NCBI GenBank assembly: GCA_051859825.1
Contig: JBHYFA010000003.1
Location: forward strand, 1-64,000
DNA length: 64,000 nucleotides
Direction of reading: 5' to 3'
Source of the DNA: CSBr16-58 sp051859825
GTDB lineage: Bacteria; Bacteroidota; Bacteroidia; Flavobacteriales; Schleiferiaceae
Positions 36,825 through 45,567 of this stretch are shown here, in pieces. The notes beneath the pieces were generated by a model that did not search any database, was not told the origin of the DNA, and saw nothing but the letters and a program-made list of their open reading frames with translations. Every line of letters begins with the position of its first letter. The first letter of the stretch is position 1. Both the position numbers and the translations under genes were made by a program.

Positions 36825-39800
36825 TGTTTATGAAAAAGAGAAATCAACAAATATTCGGTGCTTCTCAACGAGTGATTTTAATAGCTCTTTGCTTGTTATC
36901 TTTTACTCGACAGTCATCTGCGTTTGATGGAAAAAGCGGGACCTTTTTTATTGAAAACAAAGGACAGTTAAGCCAAGTGGATGGAACATCGGCTGATTAT
37001 GTATCATTTTATTATCAAAGGAATAACGCCAACATTTATCTATTAAGAGAAGGAGGTATTGCATATCAATTTCAAAGAACGCACTATCCTGATGAATATG
37101 AGGCTCTTTTGAAGCAAGGCATTAAATATGGCGATGGATTTTTTGAAGCTCGGGAGCGTATTAGAGTTGAAACCTTTAGGATGGACATGATTCTGCTAGG
37201 TTCTAACCCCAATGCACGTATTGAAAGTGAAGGGGAAAGCCCCGATTTCATTAATTATTTTAATGAAGAACAAATAAAAGCGTATCACTTTCAGAGGGTG
37301 AGATATAAAGATGTATATCCAAATATTGACTGGGAAATTTATATACAAGAAAATGGCGATATTAAATATGATTTTATTGTTCATCCAGGAGGAAACCCAA
37401 ATCAAATACAACTTTCATTCTCCAATCACGACTCGCTTTATTTAGATAATCATGGTAATTTGGTGCACACTAATCGTCTTGGTTATTTTATAGAAGATGC
37501 CCCAATTAGTTTTCAGGGTTCCGATTTAATTACAACGATGTTTGTCTTGGAAAATGATATATTATCATTTAAAGTTGAAGAATATGACTCTAGCAAGAAG
37601 CTCGTAATAGACCCACAACGGATTTGGGGAACGTATTATGGTGGTGTAGAAGAAGAAATAGCATATTCCACTTCTGTTGATAGTGAGAATAATGTTTATT
37701 TGGCTGGGTGGACACGTTCTTCATCTATGATTTCCTCAATGGGCTTCCAAAATAATATTGGAGGAAATGCTGATGCTTTTTTAGTTAAATTTGATTCGAC
37801 GGGAAGTAGATTATGGGCAACCTATTATGGCGGAAATGAATCGGATTATGGTCATTATTGTACTGTTGATAAGAATGATAATGTGTATTTAGTTGGTGAA
37901 ACAGGCTCAAGCAGTGGAATAAGTTTTAATGGACATCAAAACAGTATTGGCGGTTCGGTTGACGCTTTTTTAGTAAAGTTTGATAAAAATGGCAATAGAA
38001 TATGGGCAACCTATTATGGCGGAAGCTTTAGTGATATAGGCTGGTCTGCCGCCGTAGATAATAACAATAATGTATACATGGTTGGGACTACGAATTCGAT
38101 AAATAATATTTCGTTTAACGGTTTCCAATCATCTCATTCAGGACCAGTTAGTCTTATAGGACCAGACCCTCTTCCAGGCTCAGTCTACCAAGACGCTTTT
38201 ATTGTAAAATTTGATAGCAATGGGGTTAGATTATGGGCATCTTATTATGGGGGTGGTGAAACGGATATTGGTTATACTTGTGCTACTGATAACATTGGGA
38301 ATGTGTTTTTAGGGGGATATACTACATCTGTAAATAATATTTCATTTTTGGGTTTCCAAAACAATAACCAAGGTGGGGTTGAAGGGTATTTAGTGAAGTT
38401 TGATAGTTTGGGTATAAGACAATGGGCAACATATTTTGGTGGATCTCATAGTGATGTGGTTTATTCATGTATAACTGATAATCAAAATAATATTATTATT
38501 GTCGGTTCTACCCTTTCTCAAACTAATATAGCATTTAATGCATTACATCAAAACACGTTTGGAAGTAGTGGTGGAGTTGGTGGAGACGGTTTTATTGCAA
38601 AATTTGATAATAATGGGACAGGATTATGGGCAACCTATTTTGGAGGATTTCAAGATGATGCCATTAATTCATGTGCTGTTGATTTAGATAATAATCTATA
38701 TGTTGCAGGCAATACATCTTCGTCTAATGATATTGCTTTCGACGGTTTTCAAATGAGCTTAGGGGGAGGAATTGATGGTTTTTTAGGTAAGTTTGATGCA
38801 AATGGAAATAGAATATGGGCGACTTACTACGGCGGAATATTACTTGATATCGCAACTACTGTAAGTGCAGATAATTCTAACAGAGTTTATGTTGGTGGAT
38901 ATACTGAGTCATCGTGGCCAACTTCAAGTATTGCATCCTCCGGTTTTCAAAATAATCTATCAGGTAATAGAGATGGCTTTTTAGCAAAATTTGATTGTTC
39001 TGTATATTCATCGGTAAATTTCTCAACCTGTGATTTTTTCGAATCCCCATCAGGGAAATATATTTGGACAAGTAGTGGAGTTTACTTTGACACTATTGTA
39101 AATTCTAGAGGATGTGATTCAATTATTGAAATTACATTAATCGTTCATAATTCATCGCAGACATATTTAAATGTATCATCTTGTAATTCTTATTTCTGGA
39201 ACCTCAATAATCAAATCTACAATTCAAGTGGACTTTATAATGATACGTTGACAAATATTTATGGGTGCGATTCAATTATTTACTTAAATCTTACGATTTT
39301 TAGTTCTGATACGATAAACCAGAATGTTCAAGCTTGTGATTCGTTTTTTTGGTCGCAAAATAGCACGACGTACTCTCAAAGTGGAATTTATTCGGTTTCA
39401 TTTCAAAATGAGAATGGGTGCGATTCATTAATAATTTTAAATCTTACTATCTTAGAAAGTACATACTCAAATCAAACTGTAGTATCCTGTGATAGTTATG
39501 TATGGGGTGTAAATAATCAAGTTTATTCAACAAGTGGGATTTTTACCCATACTCTTACAAATGCTATAGGTTGTGACTCTATATTGACACTTTACTTAAC
39601 AATCAATACTTCTTCAACTAGCAGTACTAGCGATTCTGCATGTTTTATATATGAATGGGACTTAAATGGCAGGCAATTTTTTCAATCCGGAATTTACACT
39701 GATACTCTAATCAATGTCCTTGGCTGTGATTCAATACTATTTTTGGATTTGATAATAGATACTGTTGACACTCGTGTGTTAGATTCTGCTGCTTCACTCG

Positions 39801-40228
39801 TTGCACAAGCAGCTAATGCTACTTTCCAGTGGCTTAATTGTGATAATAGTTTTGTGCCTGTCAGGGGTGCAACTGCTAATGTTTTTTCTCCAAGTGACAA
39901 TAGCCTATACGCGGTAGAAATTAGGCAAAATGGCTGTGTTGATACCTCTGAGTGTTACTCTATTTTAGATATTGGAGTAGTTGAATTTGAGAAGAGTGAC
40001 ATCCGCTTATACCCTAATCCCAATTCTGGTGAGTTTAGTATTGATTTAGGGCGGGAATTCAAAGAATGTACAATCATTATTCACGATGTTAATGGTAGGC
40101 AAGTTGCGCGCTTCCGTGAATATGATTCTCGTTTTGTAACAAAATCTATTAATGTAGCCTCTGGCGTGTACGTTGTTCAAATTTTTACTGAGTATGGATT
40201 TAAAAATGTGTTGATGACGGTTTTGTGA
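36824..40228 (+). CDS. SBBP-repeat secreted protein with T9SS type A signal
   Basis: A ~1134-aa secreted protein. The ATG at 36824 overlaps the previous stop (TGATG); an alternative ATG lies at 36830. A signal peptide is followed by an N-terminal domain (FFIENKGQL...) typical of SBBP proteins. Seven beta-propeller repeats of ~60-75 aa follow, each opening YYGG or YFGG and containing VD..NNVYL.G.T. Then come five ~55-aa repeats ending GCDSI..L.LTI, a Bacteroidota surface-protein repeat. The C-terminal ~75 residues (DIRLYPNPNSGEFSID...ASGVYVVQIFTEYG) are a type A sorting domain. It is probably a surface adhesin or scaffold and forms a transcription unit with the PEGA and FISUMP genes. Confidence 0.88.
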   Translation: MFMKKRNQQIFGASQRVILIALCLLSFTRQSSAFDGKSGTFFIENKGQLSQVDGTSADYVSFYYQRNNANIYLLREGGIAYQFQRTHYPDEYEALLKQGIKYGDGFFEARERIRVETFRMDMILLGSNPNARIESEGESPDFINYFNEEQIKAYHFQRVRYKDVYPNIDWEIYIQENGDIKYDFIVHPGGNPNQIQLSFSNHDSLYLDNHGNLVHTNRLGYFIEDAPISFQGSDLITTMFVLENDILSFKVEEYDSSKKLVIDPQRIWGTYYGGVEEEIAYSTSVDSENNVYLAGWTRSSSMISSMGFQNNIGGNADAFLVKFDSTGSRLWATYYGGNESDYGHYCTVDKNDNVYLVGETGSSSGISFNGHQNSIGGSVDAFLVKFDKNGNRIWATYYGGSFSDIGWSAAVDNNNNVYMVGTTNSINNISFNGFQSSHSGPVSLIGPDPLPGSVYQDAFIVKFDSNGVRLWASYYGGGETDIGYTCATDNIGNVFLGGYTTSVNNISFLGFQNNNQGGVEGYLVKFDSLGIRQWATYFGGSHSDVVYSCITDNQNNIIIVGSTLSQTNIAFNALHQNTFGSSGGVGGDGFIAKFDNNGTGLWATYFGGFQDDAINSCAVDLDNNLYVAGNTSSSNDIAFDGFQMSLGGGIDGFLGKFDANGNRIWATYYGGILLDIATTVSADNSNRVYVGGYTESSWPTSSIASSGFQNNLSGNRDGFLAKFDCSVYSSVNFSTCDFFESPSGKYIWTSSGVYFDTIVNSRGCDSIIEITLIVHNSSQTYLNVSSCNSYFWNLNNQIYNSSGLYNDTLTNIYGCDSIIYLNLTIFSSDTINQNVQACDSFFWSQNSTTYSQSGIYSVSFQNENGCDSLIILNLTILESTYSNQTVVSCDSYVWGVNNQVYSTSGIFTHTLTNAIGCDSILTLYLTINTSSTSSTSDSACFIYEWDLNGRQFFQSGIYTDTLINVLGCDSILFLDLIIDTVDTRVLDSAASLVAQAANATFQWLNCDNSFVPVRGATANVFSPSDNSLYAVEIRQNGCVDTSECYSILDIGVVEFEKSDIRLYPNPNSGEFSIDLGREFKECTIIIHDVNGRQVARFREYDSRFVTKSINVASGVYVVQIFTEYGFKNVLMTVL

Positions 40229-40235
40229 TTTGTAA

Positions 40236-40337
40236 GAGATAGTATTTCTTTCGCCAGGCATACAAAGTCGCTTGACTAATCCCGTGTTTGCAAAAAACTT
40301 CCTGCGCGCTAACTCCTTCGCTAAAAGATTTGTACCT
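40236..40337 (-). pseudogene. IS3-type transposase OrfA remnant
   Basis: A minus-strand frame encodes FSEGVSAQEVFCKHGISQAT followed by LYAWRKKY, the helix-turn-helix of IS3/IS911 OrfA proteins (helix, then HGIS..TLY.W.KKY). Only ~34 residues are recognisable, with no start and no OrfB. It is a decayed insertion-sequence scrap between the SBBP gene and the restriction operon. Confidence 0.7.
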
Positions 40338-40802
40338 CCAACCTACATGCGATTGATTAAAAAAGACCCCATCACAAAAAAGTGACAGGCATGGGAAAGG
40401 GAAGGTGTGTCTAAAACGTAACGAATACACCCGAAAAACCACAAGACGCAACCGGAACGAAGCGTCTGAAAACAAAACCGGAATATCTCAACAAAAGGCA
40501 AGCAACGCCGTCTCCATAATCACAGCTACCGAAGTTACCGTTCAACATCGCTTTCATTTTTCATATCTTGTTTATTTTCAAAGGTATTCAAGAGCACTTC
40601 GTGGTTGTTGGCTATTCGAGCCCGACGAAAGCTTAGCTGTTAGGCAATCGTGCTTCTTTTTCGTCCGTTTGGTTGTCGGTCGTTTTGGTCGTGCGTTGGG
40701 ACAGACACACTCTTTGCCAAGCTTGGGTTTGAGCGTTGGCTTGTGCGGCTTGGCAATCCCGAAGAGTCGGGACAAGTTGTGTGTGGCTGTGAAGGGTTGG
40801 CA
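40338..40802. other. non-coding stretch with a multi-arm structured element at 40701-40790
   Basis: No credible gene is present; small frames here lack family features. At 40701-40790 the DNA can fold as a three-way junction. The outer stem is ACAGACACAC (40701-40710) with GTGTGTGGCTGT (40779-40790, two-base bulge). Arm one is TTGCCAAGC (40714-40722) with GCTTGGCAA (40748-40756). Arm two is TCCCGA-AGAG-TCGGGA (40757-40772), stacked directly on arm one. It ends 13 nt from the hsdM stop, so it could be the operon terminator, a small RNA or a mobile repeat. Confidence 0.5.
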
Positions 40803-42278
40803 TTAGTCCTCAATTTTTAATGCTACCTCTCGAAAACTATCCAGCGCTGCCTCAATATTTTCTATGATCTCCTGCGCCAAAATATCAGGTTCAGGCAAAT
40901 TCTCAAGATCGAGCATATTTTCATCTCTTAGCCAGAAAATGTCTAAGCTTGTTTTATCCCGAGCAAGGATTTCTTCATAGGTGTACTTACGCCATCTTCC
41001 TTCCGGATTTTGCTCAGACCATGTTTCCTTGCGTTCATTTCTGTTTTTTGGATTGTAGCAGTCAACAAAGTCTTTCAAATTCTCAAATTTAAGCGGACTT
41101 TTCTTTAATGTGTGACTGATGTTTGTTCTGTAATCATAAAACCAAACCTCTTTTGTCATTACGTTTTTTGAAGCTGGTTTAGCATCAAAGAAAAGTACAT
41201 TTGCCTTTACGCCATGTGCATAAAAAATCCCAGTAGGCAATCGAAGGATGGTGTGCAGGTCAGCTTTTTCCATCAACTTCTTACGAACGGTTTCTCCAAC
41301 ACCTCCTTCAAACAGTACGTTGTCAGGCAAAACCACCGCTGCTTTACCTGTGGTCTTCAACATAGATACAATGTGTTGTAAGAAGTTCAACTGTTTGTTG
41401 GTAGTAGTTACCCAAAAATCATTTCGGTTATAGGTCAGGTCTTCTTTTTCTTCCTTCCCTTCTGAATTGGTGATGGTGATACTGCTTTTTTTTCCAAAAG
41501 GAGGGTTGGCCAGCACATAGTCAAACAATTCACTTGGCTTTTGGAGCAAAGCATCTTCTCTTCGGATGGGAGGTGCTGAGTTGATGCCCCCAATATTATG
41601 AAGGAATAGGTTCATCAAGGCCATCCGGGCTGTGGAGGCGACAATCTCCCAACCAAGAAAAGTCTCTTCTTTTAAAAACTTCTTTTCCTCTTTATCCAAA
41701 TCAAATTCAGTAGTCAGGAAATCATAAGCGGATAAAAAGAATCCGCCTGTACCACAAGCCGGGTCAGCGATAGTCTTCTTTGGCTCTGGACGTACACATT
41801 CGACTATTGCTTTGATTAAGTCTCTTGGAGTAAAATACTGTCCAGCACCACTTTTGGTATCCTGGGCATTCTTTTCCAAAAGCCCTTCGTACATATCCCC
41901 TTTGATATCGGCATCCATACCCACCCAGGATTCTTTGGCAATCATTTTTACCAAGCGATCGAGTTTGGCCGGGTCTTGAATTTTGTTCTGTGCTTTGGTG
42001 AAAATCTGCCCAAGCATGCCCGGTTGTTTTCCCAGTTCTCTGAGCAGCTCAACATAGTGGGCTTCCAGTTTTCCACCACTTTTGGAAGCAATGCTGTCCC
42101 AATTGTATTGTTCAGGAATGCCGGAAGGTCTTTTCTGTGGTCCCTTTTCGTATTCGTCTGCCATTTTCAGGAAGAGCAAAAAGGTTAGCTGCTCCAAGTA
42201 ATCGGAGTAACTTACGCCATCATCCCTCAGGGTATCACAAAAAGACCAGATTTTCGCTATTAAGTTATTGGTTGTCAT
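40803..42278 (-). CDS. hsdM: type I restriction-modification methyltransferase subunit
   Basis: A 491-aa adenine-N6 methyltransferase. Residues ~5-130 are the helical HsdM N-terminal domain (IWSFCDTLRDDGVSYSDYLEQ). The catalytic domain has DMYEGLLEKNAQDTKSGAGQYFTPR, the SAM-binding motif ADPACGTGGFF and the catalytic motif YVLANPPFGKK. It methylates host sites to mark self DNA and is also part of the restriction complex. It is the last gene of the operon R-S-DUF1016-M and overlaps the nuclease gene by 14 bp. The length is normal and nothing looks broken. Confidence 0.95.
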   Translation of the reverse strand: MTTNNLIAKIWSFCDTLRDDGVSYSDYLEQLTFLLFLKMADEYEKGPQKRPSGIPEQYNWDSIASKSGGKLEAHYVELLRELGKQPGMLGQIFTKAQNKIQDPAKLDRLVKMIAKESWVGMDADIKGDMYEGLLEKNAQDTKSGAGQYFTPRDLIKAIVECVRPEPKKTIADPACGTGGFFLSAYDFLTTEFDLDKEEKKFLKEETFLGWEIVASTARMALMNLFLHNIGGINSAPPIRREDALLQKPSELFDYVLANPPFGKKSSITITNSEGKEEKEDLTYNRNDFWVTTTNKQLNFLQHIVSMLKTTGKAAVVLPDNVLFEGGVGETVRKKLMEKADLHTILRLPTGIFYAHGVKANVLFFDAKPASKNVMTKEVWFYDYRTNISHTLKKSPLKFENLKDFVDCYNPKNRNERKETWSEQNPEGRWRKYTYEEILARDKTSLDIFWLRDENMLDLENLPEPDILAQEIIENIEAALDSFREVALKIED

Positions 42279-43395
42279 CGTCTAATATTTTTTTGAGTTC
42301 GTTACTGTTGGGCAGGATACCTTTATAGTCGGCTGGCAGCTCTCTTGAAGTTTTGAAGGTAGCTACACCCATGGCTTTATTCATATCGCGGAAAGCAAAC
42401 TCAACCACTTTGCTGTTTTTGGATTTGCAGAGGATAATTCCGATGGAGGGATTTTCATGGGCTTGCTTGACATATTCATCCAGGGCTGAAAGGTACAGGT
42501 TCATTTTGCCTGCATATTCTGCCTTAAACTTCCCCTGCTTGAGTTCAATAGCAACCAAACTCTGCAACTTTCTGTGAAAAAAGAGTAGGTCAATAAAGAA
42601 CTCCTCGTCTTCTACTTTCAGTCTGTATTGATTGCCCATAAAGGCAAAATCGTGCCCTATGGAAAGAATGAATTTTTTGATGTTCTGAACAATTCTGCTC
42701 TCCAATATCCGCTCATCGTCTTCCTCCTCCAGGCGAATGAAATCCAGCAGATATTCTCCCTTAAAAGCATCTACTGCATTTTTGTGAAGAGCAGGAGGCA
42801 GGGCTTGTTTAAAATTACTTTGCATGGCGCCTTGCTGTCCATACAGGCCACTGTCTATTTGGTGCTCCAAAACCGAAACCGTCCATTGATGGCTCACCGT
42901 TTTCTGCATGTAAAACAAGCGCTCCTCCACTGCTTTGCACTTATTGAGCAGCAGTAGATGTTGGGTGAAACTGATATTGAAAAAGACATTTGAAAGAAAA
43001 TAACCTATGCCTTCAAATCCTGCAGTTGCTGACTGCAAAAATTCATCCTTGCTATGAGTTGGTATTCGGTCAGTTGCTGACTGGCCAATTGCGTCATTTT
43101 TAATTTCTGCAGTTGCTGACTGCAGAAATGGATACGCTTCTGCAAAAGCTCTCATATTCATCAGGTTTCGATACGAGAACCCACGCAATCCGTTAATCTC
43201 CTTTTGCAGGTCTTGGGCCAATTGCTGTACCACCTTGCTGCCCCATTTGGCTTGCTGTATTTTTTGAGAAAGCTGGGTGCCAATTTGAAAGTACAGCAGT
43301 ATCAGCTCGCGATTGACCGCAGCAGCAGCCTTGTACCGGCTTTGCAGAATGTGCGATTTGATTTCGCTCAGAAAAATGCTGTAGTCTTTCTCCAT
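42265..43395 (-). CDS. DUF1016 (YhcG-type) PDDEXK nuclease, embedded in the hsd operon
   Basis: A 376-aa protein. Residues ~1-75 match the DUF1016 N-terminal domain (YFQIGTQLSQKIQQAKWGSKVV, GLRGFSYRNLMNMRAF). A repeat-derived insert (~92-125) with QSATA three times follows. The C-terminal half is a PD-(D/E)xK nuclease fold: EEFFIDLLFFHRKLQSLVAIELKQGKF holds the Asp and ExK catalytic positions, then YLSALDEYVKQ and IGIILCKSKN. Family proteins occur often in restriction loci and defence islands; their role is not established. It shares 1 bp with hsdS and 14 bp with hsdM, so it is made together with the methylase complex. It could be an accessory effector or a regulator of restriction. Confidence 0.88.
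   Translation of the reverse strand: MEKDYSIFLSEIKSHILQSRYKAAAAVNRELILLYFQIGTQLSQKIQQAKWGSKVVQQLAQDLQKEINGLRGFSYRNLMNMRAFAEAYPFLQSATAEIKNDAIGQSATDRIPTHSKDEFLQSATAGFEGIGYFLSNVFFNISFTQHLLLLNKCKAVEERLFYMQKTVSHQWTVSVLEHQIDSGLYGQQGAMQSNFKQALPPALHKNAVDAFKGEYLLDFIRLEEEDDERILESRIVQNIKKFILSIGHDFAFMGNQYRLKVEDEEFFIDLLFFHRKLQSLVAIELKQGKFKAEYAGKMNLYLSALDEYVKQAHENPSIGIILCKSKNSKVVEFAFRDMNKAMGVATFKTSRELPADYKGILPNSNELKKILDDDNQ
43021..43124. repeat. three palindromic repeats inside the DUF1016 gene
   Basis: TGCAGTTGCTGACTGCA occurs at 43021-43037 and 43108-43124. A third copy with core CAGTTGCTGACTG at 43071-43083 has GG/CC-type flanks instead of TG/CA. Each is a hairpin with a TGCTG loop; the third keeps pairing although its outer bases differ. 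In the protein they encode the QSAT(A) copies. Confidence 0.8.
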
Positions 43396-44954
43396 CAGGC
43401 TTTGGCAAGTTTTTTAGTAGCCTTCTTTTTCTTCTCTTGCTTCTGCTCTTCGAGATACTTTTTCTTTTCTGCCTGTATGCGTTTGAGCAGTTCCGAAGCA
43501 GGTTCATCATTGGGGTCTTGGGGTACCAGTTTCCCTTCAAAGGCTTTCTTTAAAATAGATTGGCGAAGGGCTTCTGATTTTTGAAGGCCGGATTCGATGG
43601 TTTTTTCAAGATTCTGAATAACAGAAAATTGTGCTTCCAATTCATCTATTATAAAATCTATTTCATTCTCAGGAGGTATTGGTACAATGGTATTTTCAAT
43701 AATTCCAAGATTTAAATTAGGTTGTGCTCCACCGACCGCTAGTTCTCGAATTTCTGTGTAGTTTTTTAAAAAATAATACTTCAAATATTTTCTCAGAGTT
43801 TCTTCTAAGCCAACTTGAACAATCGCAGCGATAGCCTGATTTGTAGTAGAATCAAATGAAAGCTCTGAACATTTTCCTCTAGTTTTCCCTTCTCCGTAAA
43901 GAGCAACAAGCAAAGTGCCTTTGGGATAAATTCTCAAATTTGTCTCATTAAGTGCTTTTTTAGTTACATAATCTGATGGTTCATTTACAATCCAATCATT
44001 CAATGCACCACTTGTTACCCATGGAATATCCCCATTTTCGTAAAATTCTAGTTTGCTTTTCAAAGGTGTGACGCCAGTACCAACAAATGAAATATTCACA
44101 ATCTTTGAATACTGCCAAACATCCGGTAAGGATTTTAAGCTATCTATTTCGTCCTTGCGAATTTCAATATGCTTTTGCGCTCTAGGCTTCCCCGGCTTCC
44201 TCCCAATCTTCCCATCCTTCTCCCAAGCCTTTACCGCTGCTTTCCATTCTTTGAGTTCCTGTTCGTAGCGGTTTTGGCGTTCTTCTTTGATGCGCTCCAG
44301 CAGCTTTTCTGCAGGTTCGGGATTGTTTTCCTTGCGCCATTGCTCGGTGAGTTTGCCTTCAAAGGCATGTTTCAACAAAGCCTGCCGATAGACCTTCAAT
44401 TGGTTTTGTGCCCGTTTGAGATTGGCCACCCCATTGTCCAGCTCGCTGAAGAGTTCTTCGATTTTGGAAACGATGCGGTGTTGTTCGTTGAGGGGGGGAA
44501 GGGGAACTTGTAAAGAATTTAATGTTTTTAAATAAACACCTTTTTGAGCTGTCCCTTTTGCATTATCCAATAATTGTTTTTGAAAATGACCATTTTGAAA
44601 ACAATACATTAAAAACTTGGAGGAAACCTCAATCGGCTTTAACAATGCAACACTCCTCTGCAATGTGAATTTTTGTAGCCCTTTAGGAACAACCATAACT
44701 CGTCCAATAGAGCCCACAATTGTCAGTAGAATATCATTTTCTTCTACATTCGCTCGTTCACATTCTTTTATAAAATCAGATTCACTGATCAATCTATAAT
44801 CATCAAATAAAATTTTTCCATTTAATATATTACGAGCACTCAGCATCGGTAAACCCACAGTAGCTTTCTTTGGAGGATTATGTGAGCCATCAGTTATTTT
44901 ATAATGGAGATTCTCGACTTTTGTTTGTAACCAGTTATTTGGAAATTCTCTCAT
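43395..44954 (-). CDS. hsdS: type I restriction-modification specificity subunit
   Basis: A 519-aa DNA-recognition subunit. Two target-recognition domains (~1-150 and ~270-430) alternate with two conserved helical spacers. The first spacer has LPPLNEQHRIVSKIEELFSEL and RQALLKHAFEGKL; the second has IPPENEIDFIIDELEAQFSV and RQSILKKAFEGKL. This internal symmetry is the hallmark of HsdS with a bipartite target. Between them lies a charged, Lys/Glu-rich linker (~205-265). The ATG directly follows the hsdR stop (TAGATG). The C-terminus is a Lys-rich coil (EEQKQEKKKKATKKLAKA). The target sequence cannot be predicted here. Confidence 0.95.
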   Translation of the reverse strand: MREFPNNWLQTKVENLHYKITDGSHNPPKKATVGLPMLSARNILNGKILFDDYRLISESDFIKECERANVEENDILLTIVGSIGRVMVVPKGLQKFTLQRSVALLKPIEVSSKFLMYCFQNGHFQKQLLDNAKGTAQKGVYLKTLNSLQVPLPPLNEQHRIVSKIEELFSELDNGVANLKRAQNQLKVYRQALLKHAFEGKLTEQWRKENNPEPAEKLLERIKEERQNRYEQELKEWKAAVKAWEKDGKIGRKPGKPRAQKHIEIRKDEIDSLKSLPDVWQYSKIVNISFVGTGVTPLKSKLEFYENGDIPWVTSGALNDWIVNEPSDYVTKKALNETNLRIYPKGTLLVALYGEGKTRGKCSELSFDSTTNQAIAAIVQVGLEETLRKYLKYYFLKNYTEIRELAVGGAQPNLNLGIIENTIVPIPPENEIDFIIDELEAQFSVIQNLEKTIESGLQKSEALRQSILKKAFEGKLVPQDPNDEPASELLKRIQAEKKKYLEEQKQEKKKKATKKLAKA

Positions 44955-45557
44955 CTACGCTACCAATTCTTTATTCAGTTCATCAATAATTTCTTCCATG
45001 CCATCTCCAAAGAGCTTCCACATTTTCATCATACCACCTTTGGCATCAAAGGGGCTGTAATCCAAATCGTCTTTTTCGATATGGAAGGAAGTGGCAATGT
45101 GCTCTTTCATCATGCGTAACCAGTTCATTTGTTCTTCGGTATATTTCAGGGTTCCGGCTTGCTTGCGGAATACCCAATCCTGAAAGCGTTTGTCCACTAC
45201 TTTGTTGTAGGGGGTTAATTGTTCGTCCAGTCCCATCACCCTGCGAATCAAACTTACCAGGGCAATCAATTCATTAAGCGGTTGGCTCCTTTCCAAACCA
45301 TCTATATGCTCATAAGCCTGCCATAAGCGTAGGGGTGCTAGAGTGGGTTTGTCAGCTTTGAGTTTTTCGAGTAACTCCTTCACCATTTTATAGGTAAGCT
45401 CTTTTCGCTGATAGGGTTGGGAATAAAACCAACTCAAGGCCATAATCTCGTCTTTGTGGGTTTCAATATAGGTTTTGAAATCTGTCACCAGTTCAGCGGC
45501 TTTCTCTTGTGCCTGTGTGTCCCATCCGGCAAACTCCAGTTCATCAATATTGACCAC
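44955..45557 (-). CDS. hsdR: type I restriction endonuclease subunit R, C-terminal part (cut by gap)
   Basis: The last ~200 residues of HsdR, starting at the gap edge with VNIDELEFAGWDTQAQEKA. This is the C-terminal helical domain of the EcoEI-type R subunit, which docks onto the methylase core. It ends immediately before hsdS. It is one gene with 45568-47710. The frame does not match across the 10 Ns, so the gap length is probably wrong by one or a few bases, unless there is a true frameshift. Confidence 0.88.
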   Translation of the reverse strand: MVNIDELEFAGWDTQAQEKAAELVTDFKTYIETHKDEIMALSWFYSQPYQRKELTYKMVKELLEKLKADKPTLAPLRLWQAYEHIDGLERSQPLNELIALVSLIRRVMGLDEQLTPYNKVVDKRFQDWVFRKQAGTLKYTEEQMNWLRMMKEHIATSFHIEKDDLDYSPFDAKGGMMKMWKLFGDGMEEIIDELNKELVA

Positions 45558-45567
45558 NNNNNNNNNN
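45558..45567. other. assembly gap of 10 N inside hsdR
   Basis: A short N run. The flanking protein text (KSLEQI before, VNIDELEF after) suggests only a few residues are missing. A true length of 2 modulo 3 would restore the frame, whereas 10 does not. Confidence 0.95.

Noticed and set aside
40540..40645. Possible integron attC site: GTTCAAC (RYYYAAC form) at 40540 and GTTAGGC (GTTRRRY form) at 40639, with GCTTTC/GAAAGC inside
   Set aside because: The two outer boxes are poorly complementary, no integron integrase or cassette array is visible, and short degenerate motifs arise by chance.
40405..40806. 133-codon plus-strand ORF between the SBBP gene and hsdM
   Set aside because: The product is low-complexity and lies across the hairpin region; nothing supports coding.
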